A stretch of 64,000 bases of DNA from Actinomadura rupiterrae (GTDB taxonomy: Bacteria; Actinomycetota; Actinomycetes; Streptosporangiales; Streptosporangiaceae): positions 310,001-374,000 of the forward strand of contig NZ_JAMZEA010000001.1 in NCBI RefSeq assembly GCF_024172125.1, given 5' to 3'. This document shows positions 46,565 through 53,926 of the stretch, piece after piece; position 1 is the first letter of the stretch; the number at the start of each line of letters is the position of its first letter. A program made the position numbers and the translations under genes. A model generated the notes under the pieces. That model was not told the DNA's origin. It was given only the letters and a program-made list of their open reading frames with translations, and made no database searches.

Positions 46565-48487
46565 CTAGCCGACCCGCGATCCCCCCGCACCCCGAACAAC
46601 CAGGTGCGCACCACACCCCCAACCCTGGTAGTGTTTCTCTCGCGCCAAGCAAGACCAGGCGCAACGCCCCCTTAGCTCAGGGGATAGAGCAACGGCCTCC
46701 GGAGCCGTGTGCGCAGGTTCGAATCCTGCAGGGGGCACCACACGCATCCGCACACGATCACCATTATCGTGTGCGGATTTTGCGTTATTTATGGCATTTT
46801 CGGCCGCTTTCCGCTGCCCTTCCAGCAGCCCAGAGGCAATGGTCACCCGGCAGTGAACCTTACGGGCGGCGTGGTCCACCCTCATCTCCAGCCGGAACAC
46901 CTCGAACAGCCTGCGCAGCAGGGGTTCTGGGATCTGGGCGAGGTCGATCTGGCCGACAGGCAGGCCGTCGAGCAGGTCGGCGCATTGCCGCGCGGGCTGC
47001 GCAGTCTCCATTTCGGCCAGCCGCGCCTGCTTCTCCTTGCGTTCGAGGTTCAGGGCCGCGGCGCGAGCGCTGACGTCCCGCGTGAACTCCGGGTCCGGAG
47101 TTTCCAGATGTTCAAGACTCGCGAGCAACGCCGTCCGGCGTCGAGCAAGGGCATCAATCGCCCGATGGGTGGCTGCGATTTTCTCTTCGTGGTCCTTGGC
47201 TTTCTGTTCTTGGGCATACATCGCAATGCGCGACAGCCGGTCGCGGCGCGTCGCCCCGAAGACCTCGTCATTGAAGAACCGGCTGATCGCCTTGACCAGC
47301 TCATCCTCGCGGATCCAGTAACTGGCAGGGTGGCCCTCGGGGACGTAGCCCTTGGGCGGCTTGCAGACGTAGTAGGGCGTGCCGACGCGGTTGGTCTTGC
47401 CGAACAGCCGTCGTCCGCAGTGGACGCACACCAGAAACGACCGCAGGACATAGGTGCGCTTCGTCTGCTCACACGCCTTGTTCAGCCCACTCCCGCTACG
47501 GGACCCTTCCCGATGTCTGGCGACCTCCTGCGCCGCCTTGAACGTTTCGACCGAGACCAGCGGCTCGTGGGTGGGAGCAGAGGACCAGACCCACGCCTCC
47601 GGCGGGTTGGGCTTGCCACCATCGCTCTTGGTCGCACGCCGGTTCCACACCATGTATCCGGTGTGCTTGGGGTTGGTGAGGATCTCGCGGACGGACGAGT
47701 GCGTCCAGCGTCCCACTGCGCGAGACGGGTCTACAGGCTGGGGTGGCGGATACCTGGTCAGATCCTCGTTCAGGCGGTCGGTGATGGCCTGGTAACCGAG
47801 ACGCTCCTCGACGCGCCAAGTGAAGATCATGGTGACCACCGGGCCGCGTACCGGATCAGGACTCAGGAGATGCTTGGATGCGCCCTCCGCCCGGCGTGCA
47901 GGTACCGGGTGCGGGACCTTCTTGGCCAGGTAGCCGTATGGTGGCTTGCCGATGTTGAAGCCCTGCTCGGTGTGGGTCTCGAAGCCACCCCAGGATTTCT
48001 CGAGGAGTTCGAGAACGTACCACTCGGCGACACCCTGCTTGACGCGGCGGGTGAGGATCTGCGACGCGCGTTTGCCATCGAGGTTGATCGGTTCGTCCGC
48101 TGCAAGGAGCAGAACGCCGGCCTCTTCGAGCTGGTTCTCGATCAAGGTACCGGTGTAGGTGCGGCGAGCAATGCGGTCGATCGACTCGCAGATCACCACG
48201 TCGAAGCACCGGTCCGCGCGCTTGGCCTCAGCAAGCAGGTCCTGGATGCCGCCCTCGCGTGGAACTGGGATGGCGAAGCGCTCGTGCCCACGCCCCCGGC
48301 CACGGCTGGCCAGGTCCTTGCGGCCTGATTCGATGTCATAGAAGTGGGCCGCGATCACAGCGTGCTCCGGCAGCGCAGAACGGCAGTTGTTGAGCTGACG
48401 TGGAATCGACAGCGTTGGATCTTGCTGTTCCTCGGTCGAGACTCGTCCGGCGAACGCCACACGCAGCGGCCCCGGCGGCCGCTGCAC
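46565..48487 (-). CDS. Large serine recombinase (integrase)
   Basis: 640 residues from the GTG at 48487. Resolvase domain: RVAFAGRVSTEEQQDP with catalytic Ser17, then VVICESIDRIARR. The recombinase domain is GKPPYGYLAKKVPHP ... SVREILTNPKHTGYMVWNRR, with a zinc ribbon at CVHCGRRLFGKTNRVGTPYYVC and a coiled coil near 430-510. The last ~57 codons run antisense through tRNA-Arg (VVPPAGFEPAHTA), so the C-terminus was created by integration. It should integrate and excise the element. A hairpin overlaps the start region. Confidence 0.92.
   Translation of the reverse strand: MQRPPGPLRVAFAGRVSTEEQQDPTLSIPRQLNNCRSALPEHAVIAAHFYDIESGRKDLASRGRGRGHERFAIPVPREGGIQDLLAEAKRADRCFDVVICESIDRIARRTYTGTLIENQLEEAGVLLLAADEPINLDGKRASQILTRRVKQGVAEWYVLELLEKSWGGFETHTEQGFNIGKPPYGYLAKKVPHPVPARRAEGASKHLLSPDPVRGPVVTMIFTWRVEERLGYQAITDRLNEDLTRYPPPQPVDPSRAVGRWTHSSVREILTNPKHTGYMVWNRRATKSDGGKPNPPEAWVWSSAPTHEPLVSVETFKAAQEVARHREGSRSGSGLNKACEQTKRTYVLRSFLVCVHCGRRLFGKTNRVGTPYYVCKPPKGYVPEGHPASYWIREDELVKAISRFFNDEVFGATRRDRLSRIAMYAQEQKAKDHEEKIAATHRAIDALARRRTALLASLEHLETPDPEFTRDVSARAAALNLERKEKQARLAEMETAQPARQCADLLDGLPVGQIDLAQIPEPLLRRLFEVFRLEMRVDHAARKVHCRVTIASGLLEGQRKAAENAINNAKSAHDNGDRVRMRVVPPAGFEPAHTAPEAVALSPELRGRCAWSCLAREKHYQGWGCGAHLVVRGAGGSRVG
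46666..46740 (+). tRNA. tRNA-Arg (anticodon CCG), CCA encoded
   Basis: Cloverleaf read by eye: acceptor GCCCCCU/AGGGGGC, D arm AGCTCAGGGGATAGAGC, anticodon loop CTCCGGA (CCG), T arm CAGGTTCGAATCCTG, discriminator A and CCA. Its 3' end is the left attachment site of the 6.9-kb element and is preserved by it. Confidence 0.95.
46728..46739. other. Candidate attL core
   Basis: GCAGGGGGCACC at the 3' end of tRNA-Arg, repeated exactly at 53594-53605. Followed on the element side by a terminator hairpin homologous to the one after attR. Confidence 0.7.
46746..46778 (+). terminator. tRNA-Arg terminator (element copy)
   Basis: 13-bp perfect stem ATCCGCACACGAT / ATCGTGTGCGGAT with a 7-nt loop, then TTTGCGTTATTT. 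It lies inside the recombinase 3' coding region and inside the element. Confidence 0.85.
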
Positions 48488-48501
48488 TCCGCCGGGGCCA
48501 G

Positions 48502-48747
48502 TCAGTCTTGCTCGCCGCGCTCCTCGGCTCCCCGATCGGAGCAGGTGGGCTGGGATAGGGGCCTGCCGTTGGCCATGAGCCATCGCAACGTCTCCTCAAT
48601 TGCGTGTGCTTGGAGGTCCATCAGGTGCTTCGAGCTGTGCGCGTTGGCCGGGAGGATCGTCCACATCGACGCGAAACGAGCAGTGCGTTCGCGGAGGTCC
48701 CCCTCCCTTGCTGCTGTGGCGGCTGACGTCTTGTCGGCCCGGGTCAT
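48502..48747 (-). CDS. Small protein upstream of recombinase
   Basis: 81 residues, helical and charged (RERTARFASMWTILPANAHSSKHLMDLQAHAIEETLRWLM). Its ATG overlaps the stop of the preceding small gene (ATGA) and it ends 14 bp before the recombinase start, which supports a real operon. Family not recognised; a recombination directionality factor or regulator would fit the position but is conjecture. Confidence 0.5.
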   Translation of the reverse strand: MTRADKTSAATAAREGDLRERTARFASMWTILPANAHSSKHLMDLQAHAIEETLRWLMANGRPLSQPTCSDRGAEERGEQD

Positions 48748-48947
48748 CGCGCCGCCAGCCGGTCGGTGACGGCCACCCGCCGTCGCCCCGTCCGTTGGCG
48801 GTGATCACCGGCCGTCCAACGGCCGGACCAGCATTGACGCTCATCTCGACAGCCAAGATCCAGTTCCCGCGTATCCGTGACGGGCGGGCCGGAAGCCGGG
48901 ATTCGCGACGCCCGCACATCCGCTGTCGACGGATGGAATATACTCAT
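48744..48947 (-). CDS. Small protein, first gene of recombinase operon
   Basis: 67 residues starting MSIFHPSTADVRAS, basic at the C-terminus. AAAGGAGAAGGGG before the ATG is the strongest ribosome binding site in this part, and the stop overlaps the next start. No family recognised. Confidence 0.5.
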   Translation of the reverse strand: MSIFHPSTADVRASRIPASGPPVTDTRELDLGCRDERQCWSGRWTAGDHRQRTGRRRVAVTDRLAAR

Positions 48948-49883
48948 CGCCCCTTCTCCTTTTAACTCTGTCGAGCGCCGAGCGAACCCGACAGACTGCT
49001 CATAAACCTCGATTGCCCACGCGAGACAAGTCGAGAATCGCCACACTTCTTAAAGCCCGACGCCAAGCCCGATTCCCGCCCGGAGACTTCAAAGGTCCGT
49101 CAAGTTTCCTCTTGCGGCGCTGATCTGGCGGCAGACGCGTTGGGAGTTGCCGAGGGGCACCCCTTGTCCAGGTCGACGGCGGTCGCGCCGCAGCGTCGCA
49201 CTGACGCCCGAATAACGGACAGCCAGAACGTGAACGGCCGGGAAGCCGACCGGTGGACCACAGCCAGCCCACTGAATCGAGCCGCGCCCTACTGAAGTCG
49301 TCCCCTAGAGACGAGTCGGGGGCAGTTCCAGCCCTCCGACTTGCGCCGTGACCTGCACAAACTACCGACTGAGGGCCGCCTCTTCTTGACGAGACCACAG
49401 AAACGGACACAGAAACGGACATAGAGAAGACCGCCAAAAATTAGGTTCCGATCAGTTGGTTTGCCCAGATTTGCCGCACACTCTCCAAAGAGTCACCAAG
49501 ATCCCTGTCGGCTCGGGCATCTTTCGTTAGCCTGAACCTCCTAGATGCCAGGTAGGGGTATGTCTGGAAGAGCACTGGCCCATCAAGCAGGGTCCCTACC
49601 TGCGGGGATGACGAGGGTGAGGAGGGGTGCTCATAGACAGCCCCCCGACTTCGCCCCCAATCGACCCTCAAATACAGCCCCCAATTGTCGATTGAACATA
49701 AAGGGCGTGTTCCCAAGCGCCCGAACCTCGCAGTGGTGGAATTTTTATTAGGGCCACCCAATATGCCGCTGCGGTCACCCGAGAGATCGAGGGCCCTGCC
49801 CACCGTTGGGCAGACAGGACCCTCGATGCGACTCCCCTATGCTGGGTCAGGGGACCAGCCTGATAGCTCCAGGCTGGTCCTCC
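48948..49883. other. AT-richer gene-poor region in the element
   Basis: 936 bp with visibly lower G+C than the window average. Open frames exist on both strands but show neither good starts nor coding-like composition. A 12-bp direct repeat (acagaaacggac x2, near 49396-49420) is present. It may carry the promoter of the recombinase operon, a small RNA or decayed genes. Confidence 0.45.
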
Positions 49884-50369
49884 CTATGAGGTCAGCTGCA
49901 GGCCGAGGCCAGGCGGGGCCTCAAGAGGCTGGTCCAGGTCGATGTCCGCCCAGACCGTGTGGCCAAGGGTGCGGCTGCCGTGGATGCCGAGCGAGATCGC
50001 AAGCTGCGACAAAGCGTACAGACCGCGCCCGCCCTCGCTCAGTTCCTCGAGGTCCTGCCGGACGGCCGGGACGCCGCCGCCTCCGATGTCGGTGACGGCC
50101 ACGTAGGCCGGGTCGTCGTAGACCAGCTCCACGCCGAACCAGCCGCCCTCATCGCGGGAGCGCGTGTGCCGCAGGGTGTTGGCGGCGAGTTCCGCAACGG
50201 CGAACTCAACCACCTCCGCGCAGGCGGCCCCGGCGAACAGCGTGCGTGCGAAGCGCCGTGCGGCCGTCACCTGATCGGCATTGCCGGAGAAGGTGCGCCG
50301 CCAGCGCATCTCCTCGGCGGACCACAGCCACTCGGCCGCCCACCCCGACGACCACTTCTTCCTTCCCAT
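49884..50369 (-). CDS. Anti-sigma-factor-like ATP-binding protein (HATPase)
   Basis: 161 residues. Histidine-kinase-like ATPase fold of the SpoIIAB/RsbW kind: N box VAELAANTLRHTRS, G1 TDIGGGGVP (variant of DxGxG), G2 GGRGLYAL. The ATG at 50369 has GGAGAAGG upstream. In actinomycetes such genes typically neighbour XRE-family and small DUF397-like genes and act in developmental or antibiotic control; here an XRE gene lies 1.2 kb away. Confidence 0.85.
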   Translation of the reverse strand: MGRKKWSSGWAAEWLWSAEEMRWRRTFSGNADQVTAARRFARTLFAGAACAEVVEFAVAELAANTLRHTRSRDEGGWFGVELVYDDPAYVAVTDIGGGGVPAVRQDLEELSEGGRGLYALSQLAISLGIHGSRTLGHTVWADIDLDQPLEAPPGLGLQLTS

Positions 50370-50584
50370 CCACCTTCTCCTTTCGCTGTGCCGCTGGCAG
50401 TATCCGCGTGGGTGCGGAATGTAACGGCAATTGGCCATAGCAATGCACCGCTCGATTCCCGAGGTCAAGTCCGAGCGGATTGATACTTGCGGTGATTCAC
50501 CTCAGATGCGGCCTCGCCGGCCCTTGATGGTCGGAAAGCTGAACCCGAGGGACAGCAGCCCACCCGTCCTTAGCGTCCATAGGC

Positions 50585-50863
50585 TCAGACCGTCTTCCTT
50601 GGCGCTCTGGTGCCTTCGTTCCCTGCGGTACGTGATCCGGCTTTGGGCCAGGGCCATCCGTCCGCGTGGACCACCGCGTCGCGTAGCTCCCGCGGGCTGA
50701 TCGCCTCCAGCAGACGGGATCCGCCGCCTACCCGGACCATCGCCCACCACGATCGTGTATGCGCTCCGTACCAAGCCGCCTCGACGCATCCGAACTCCGT
50801 CCGTATCGCCCGCGCGACCGGCTCGGCGTCCAGGATGGCCGGAAGCTTCGGCTGAGCGCTCAC
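50585..50863 (-). CDS. Hypothetical protein, coupled
   Basis: 92 residues from a GTG that overlaps the previous stop (GTGA). Sequence such as AILDAEPVARAIRTEFGCVEAAWYGAHTRSWWAMVRVGGGSRLLEAISPRELRDAV looks like a small alpha+beta domain. Family not recognised, but such pairs are frequent beside HATPase genes in actinomycetes. Confidence 0.6.
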   Translation of the reverse strand: MSAQPKLPAILDAEPVARAIRTEFGCVEAAWYGAHTRSWWAMVRVGGGSRLLEAISPRELRDAVVHADGWPWPKAGSRTAGNEGTRAPRKTV

Positions 50864-51237
50864 GACGGCCCCGGCCCCGACGCATCGGGGGTCTTCAGCG
50901 CCAATACCCGAGCGATGGCATCCGCCGCCCGCGCCGACTCGACTACAGGGCACAACGGCTCCAGTTCCACCGGATCCTCGCGCGACGGCCCGGACCAAGC
51001 CCAGAACCACCACAGCACGCCGCCCGGCCGCCTCGGACGGCACCACACTTCCTGGTTCAGCCCAGCTGACACCCGTGCGCTATCCGGATCGGGCACCGCA
51101 GTAGAAGTTCGTGCCCACACCGCACCGTGCCCTCGCACTTTTGCGACGATGCCCCGCGCGGCCAACTCCGTCACCAGTGCTCGCGCTGCCGGGGCCCACG
51201 CCGATGCTTCACTCTCGGAAAGGTTCAGCTCATTCAC
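50860..51237 (-). CDS. Hypothetical protein
   Basis: 125 residues from the GTG at 51237 with GGAAGGGG upstream. Contains ELAARGIVAKVRGHGAVWARTST and QEVWCRPRRPGGVLWWFWAWSG, then an acidic stretch. It overlaps neighbours at both ends (8 bp upstream, 4 bp downstream), showing a tight three-gene unit. Not recognised. Confidence 0.65.
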   Translation of the reverse strand: MNELNLSESEASAWAPAARALVTELAARGIVAKVRGHGAVWARTSTAVPDPDSARVSAGLNQEVWCRPRRPGGVLWWFWAWSGPSREDPVELEPLCPVVESARAADAIARVLALKTPDASGPGPS

Positions 51238-51412
51238 CGCGTGCCCCTTCCACACCGGGAAGCCGCAGCGGCTCACGCCAGCGAACCGGTGCCGGAGACT
51301 CCCCACGCTTGGCCGTCTTGGTCCAGCGGGCACTGGCTGTAGGGCAGGTGCCGATTCCGAGCAGTGCGGACAGCAGGATCTGGAGGGCGGCGCCGCCAAC
51401 TTCGACGGTCAT
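51230..51412 (-). CDS. Small protein heading the hypothetical operon
   Basis: 60 residues from the ATG at 51412 (GAGG upstream): MTVEVGGAALQILLSALLGIG, a short hydrophobic segment, then a basic tail. It overlaps the next gene by 8 bp. It is divergent from the XRE gene at 51583. It could be a membrane-associated peptide; the family is unknown. Confidence 0.5.
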   Translation of the reverse strand: MTVEVGGAALQILLSALLGIGTCPTASARWTKTAKRGESPAPVRWREPLRLPGVEGARGE

Positions 51413-51582
51413 GTTCGCCTCAACTCCATTCCGTTTGGGCGCCTTACGCCTCGTCATCGCCATGGATACGCAGGCAGTTTTTCGGTCACCGACAGCGAAC
51501 ACCTGCGGAACAGGGCTGTCAGGAGGAAACTGGAGGAGGTGGCAGGAGGACCCGCAGGTACCGGCGTTTGAGGACTCCGCGA

Positions 51583-52914
51583 ATGAGCGAAGATGGCGTC
51601 AAGCCCGGATGGGCCAGAGAGATCCGCGAACGGCGGCTACGGCAGTGCTGGTCCCAGAACGATCTCGCCCGTGAGCTGGAGGAGGCCGCGGACGGCAGAA
51701 CCAGGTCACAGCTCCCGGCGCGTAGTTCGATCATTCGTGAGATCCGCTTCCACGAATCGGGAAGACACCAACCAGGACCGGTTTACGCCGAGCTGTACCG
51801 ACGAGTCTGGGAACGCCGTCTCACACCACCGCAGGAGACCCCGGACGGTGAGCTGCCCGGCGAGCACCTCGCCCTGGCCTGGGCCGTTGGGAGGCTGAAC
51901 CAGCGCATGGAACGCCGGACGCTCTTGCAGTTGGCCACCACGACCGCAGTCGGGGCCGCCCTCGATCCCATGCAGCGGCTGGTGAAGGCGTTGTCAGGGC
52001 TACACCGCCCCGACGACACGACGATCTCCCACCTTGAGGATCGGACCCGAGGCTTCCACCGGCTCGAAGAGCACTACCCCGCCAAGGCGCTCTACCCGTC
52101 GCTCCTGGTCCACCTCAACGAGATCAGCTCCCTGCTCGAAAGCGGACTTCCCGAGCGCCAGCGGCGGCGCCTTGCGGTCAGTGCCGGCGAGAGCGCCATC
52201 CTTGCGGCCTGGTTCGCCTGGGAGTTGAAGGACCCTCGTCAGGCAGCCGCCGGCGCCCAGCTCGCAAACCTCGCCGCGCGCCAGACCGGAGATGACGCGG
52301 TGGCGGCCTGCATGACCGGCTACCGCACCTACATGACCGGCGGGAAAGGCGACCGCAGCGCCCGCCTGGCCTGCAACGCCCTAGAACGCCTCGGCGACGC
52401 CGACCCGGCGACCCGGGCTTGGCTCCTTGCGCGGCACGCCGAGGAGACCTCACTGCTCGGCGACCGCGATGCCGCCCTGCGTTCGATCCGCGAGGCCGAA
52501 GACGTCTACCAGGCTGCCGACCCCAACGTCCGGCCGTGGACGTTCTTCCTCGATCCGGCCCGCTTCGCCTCGATGAGCCTGACCGTCTACTCGCGGCTGC
52601 GCCGCGAAGACGACACGATCAAGGCGATGGACGACATCAGCGTCCACCTCGGCCCAGCAACCGAAGTGAAGAAACTCTGCGTCGTAGATGCCGAGCTCGC
52701 GCTCGGCCGCTACCGCTTGGGCGATGTGGGCGAGGCGGTCAACTTCGCCCGCTCAGCCCTGACCGCGACCACTGCGATGGGCGCCCCCCTGGGCTGGGAA
52801 CGGCTCGATCACGTCGCCGCCGAGCTCACCCCTTCCCGGGCCAGGACGGCCCGGGAGTTCCGCGACGAGTACGCGGCGGTCAGGCCGAAGGCTGCTCAGC
52901 CGTCTGTTCTTTGA
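51583..52914 (+). CDS. XRE-family regulator with TPR-like domain
   Basis: 443 residues from the ATG at 51583. The N-terminal HTH (~residues 8-65) reads WAREIRERRLRQCWSQNDLARELEEA, then a linker with ERRTLLQLATTTAVGAAL, and a helical TPR-like domain (LESGLPERQRRRLAVSAGESAILAAWFAWELKDPRQAAAGAQLANLAARQTGD ...). The build matches streptomycete regulators that bind peptide or protein partners. It is divergent from the small hypothetical operon and presumably controls it. Its 3' end overlaps convergent cutA by 35 bp. Confidence 0.85.
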   Translation: MSEDGVKPGWAREIRERRLRQCWSQNDLARELEEAADGRTRSQLPARSSIIREIRFHESGRHQPGPVYAELYRRVWERRLTPPQETPDGELPGEHLALAWAVGRLNQRMERRTLLQLATTTAVGAALDPMQRLVKALSGLHRPDDTTISHLEDRTRGFHRLEEHYPAKALYPSLLVHLNEISSLLESGLPERQRRRLAVSAGESAILAAWFAWELKDPRQAAAGAQLANLAARQTGDDAVAACMTGYRTYMTGGKGDRSARLACNALERLGDADPATRAWLLARHAEETSLLGDRDAALRSIREAEDVYQAADPNVRPWTFFLDPARFASMSLTVYSRLRREDDTIKAMDDISVHLGPATEVKKLCVVDAELALGRYRLGDVGEAVNFARSALTATTAMGAPLGWERLDHVAAELTPSRARTAREFRDEYAAVRPKAAQPSVL

Positions 52915-53212
52915 TCCAGCTCAAGTAGTCCGACAGGCCGCCCTCGATCGGCACGGCCACGATCTCGGGAACGTCGTAGGAGTGTGTTTCCTTGACGACC
53001 TTGACCAGGTCGTCGAGCCGCTCCTTGGTGGTCTTCATGAGGATCAGGTACTCCTCGTCGTGCTGGACCTTGCCTTCCCACCAGTAGGTGGACGCGATAG
53101 GACCACTGATCTGGCCGCAGGCCGCCACCCGCCCCTCAACGGCCGTCTTGACGATCTTCTCTGCCTCGTCACGGGTGCCAGCGGTCACGTGAACCTCAAG
53201 CGGAAGGGTCAT
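52880..53212 (-). CDS. cutA: Divalent cation tolerance protein CutA
   Basis: 110 residues from the ATG at 53212 (GGAGG upstream). Small trimeric PII-like protein: VHVTAGTRDEAEKIVKTAVEGRVAACGQISGPIASTYWWEGKVQHDEEYLILMKT and the C-terminal HSYDVPEIVAVPIEGGLSDYLSWI are the family signature. The physiological role is unsettled. Normally chromosomal; its presence inside the candidate element may mean cargo or that the right boundary needs checking. Confidence 0.95.
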   Translation of the reverse strand: MTLPLEVHVTAGTRDEAEKIVKTAVEGRVAACGQISGPIASTYWWEGKVQHDEEYLILMKTTKERLDDLVKVVKETHSYDVPEIVAVPIEGGLSDYLSWIKEQTAEQPSA

Positions 53213-53593
53213 GCCTCCGAGAGTACGCCGCCAGCAACCTCCGAAACGATCACCTCCTCCCGTCTCCTCTAGGCGTGCCACCGGCTTCGGAATTCACTGG
53301 GCGTCGTTGCTCGTGCACCGTTGCAGAACGAACCAGGCATGACCTTCCTCGGTACGCCGCAGATCCCCGCCCAGCCGGGAAGTGTCCTCGAAGGCGGAAG
53401 CATGCCCTCCCCCCTCCGGCCACCACTTCGCCGTCGGCGGGGGCTGCTACGTGCGTGACCACCTACTGGAGGGGTCGGCGTCCGACCGGCGCGTCACGGA
53501 CATGCGGGTTAGGGGATGGCGTACGTGTTCGTCACCACCGCGACGCACCCGGCGTCGTGGGCGTGTGGGGTGCAGCCGTGCGTCTGGCTCCCG

Positions 53594-53605
53594 GCAGGGG
53601 GCACC
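53594..53605. other. Candidate attR core
   Basis: GCAGGGGGCACC identical to the tRNA-Arg 3' end at 46728-46739. To the left the sequence diverges from the tRNA at once; to the right it is homologous to the tRNA terminator region. Confidence 0.65.
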
Positions 53606-53614
53606 CAAACAATT

Positions 53615-53640
53615 CCGTACACGATAACCATCGTGTACGG
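53615..53640 (+). terminator. Displaced tRNA-Arg terminator
   Basis: CCGTACACGAT-AACC-ATCGTGTACGG, 11-bp perfect stem, then TTTTTGCTTTTT. It differs from the hairpin at 46748 by one compensatory pair (C-G to T-A). Confidence 0.85.
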
Positions 53641-53641
53641 T

Positions 53642-53835
53642 TTTTGCTTTTTCACGGCATTCCCCGCCGGGCGGGGTCGTCCGGTCGCCTTACCAGCCAA
53701 CGCCGCGGTCCATTCAGGAAATGGCAGATCCCGGCGGTCCGAGGCGAAGCTGGGCTCGTCCGCCCGGTACCTGAAGGGCCCGCTCACGCGGCCGATGGCG
53801 ACGTGGCCGGGGCGCTTCCGCAGCGGTATCACCAT
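53642..53835 (-). pseudogene. Possible gene fragment
   Basis: A frame starting near 53835 reads VIPLRKRPGHVAIGRVSG, then PFRYRADEPSF, before running into the terminator. The HVAIGRVSGPFRY pattern recalls the beta-barrel segment of some restriction-related proteins, but I cannot be sure. It is at best a remnant. Confidence 0.2.
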
Positions 53836-53926
53836 TGATCATTCTTCCGCCTGTGGGGCGGGGAACCGCAGGCTCCAGTCTGGGGGCACGGGCCCGGCGC
53901 CTGGTGGTGGCACCGGGCCCGTGAGG

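Larger units (their letters stand above)
53213..53926. other. Intergenic region with right end of element
   Basis: 714 bp between cutA and fusA2 containing the attR core, a strong terminator and a possible gene fragment (53642-53835). Other frames look non-coding. Confidence 0.55.

Noticed and set aside
49000..49803. Two minus-strand frames of 145 and 120 codons
   Set aside because: No ribosome binding site, no domain pattern and atypical composition; treated as non-coding.
53500..53610. Second tRNA gene at the right end of the element
   Set aside because: Only the acceptor 3' sequence is present; no D, anticodon or T arm can be folded.
53275..53838. Plus-strand frame across the attR region
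   Set aside because: It runs through the terminator hairpin and the attachment core, with arbitrary composition.
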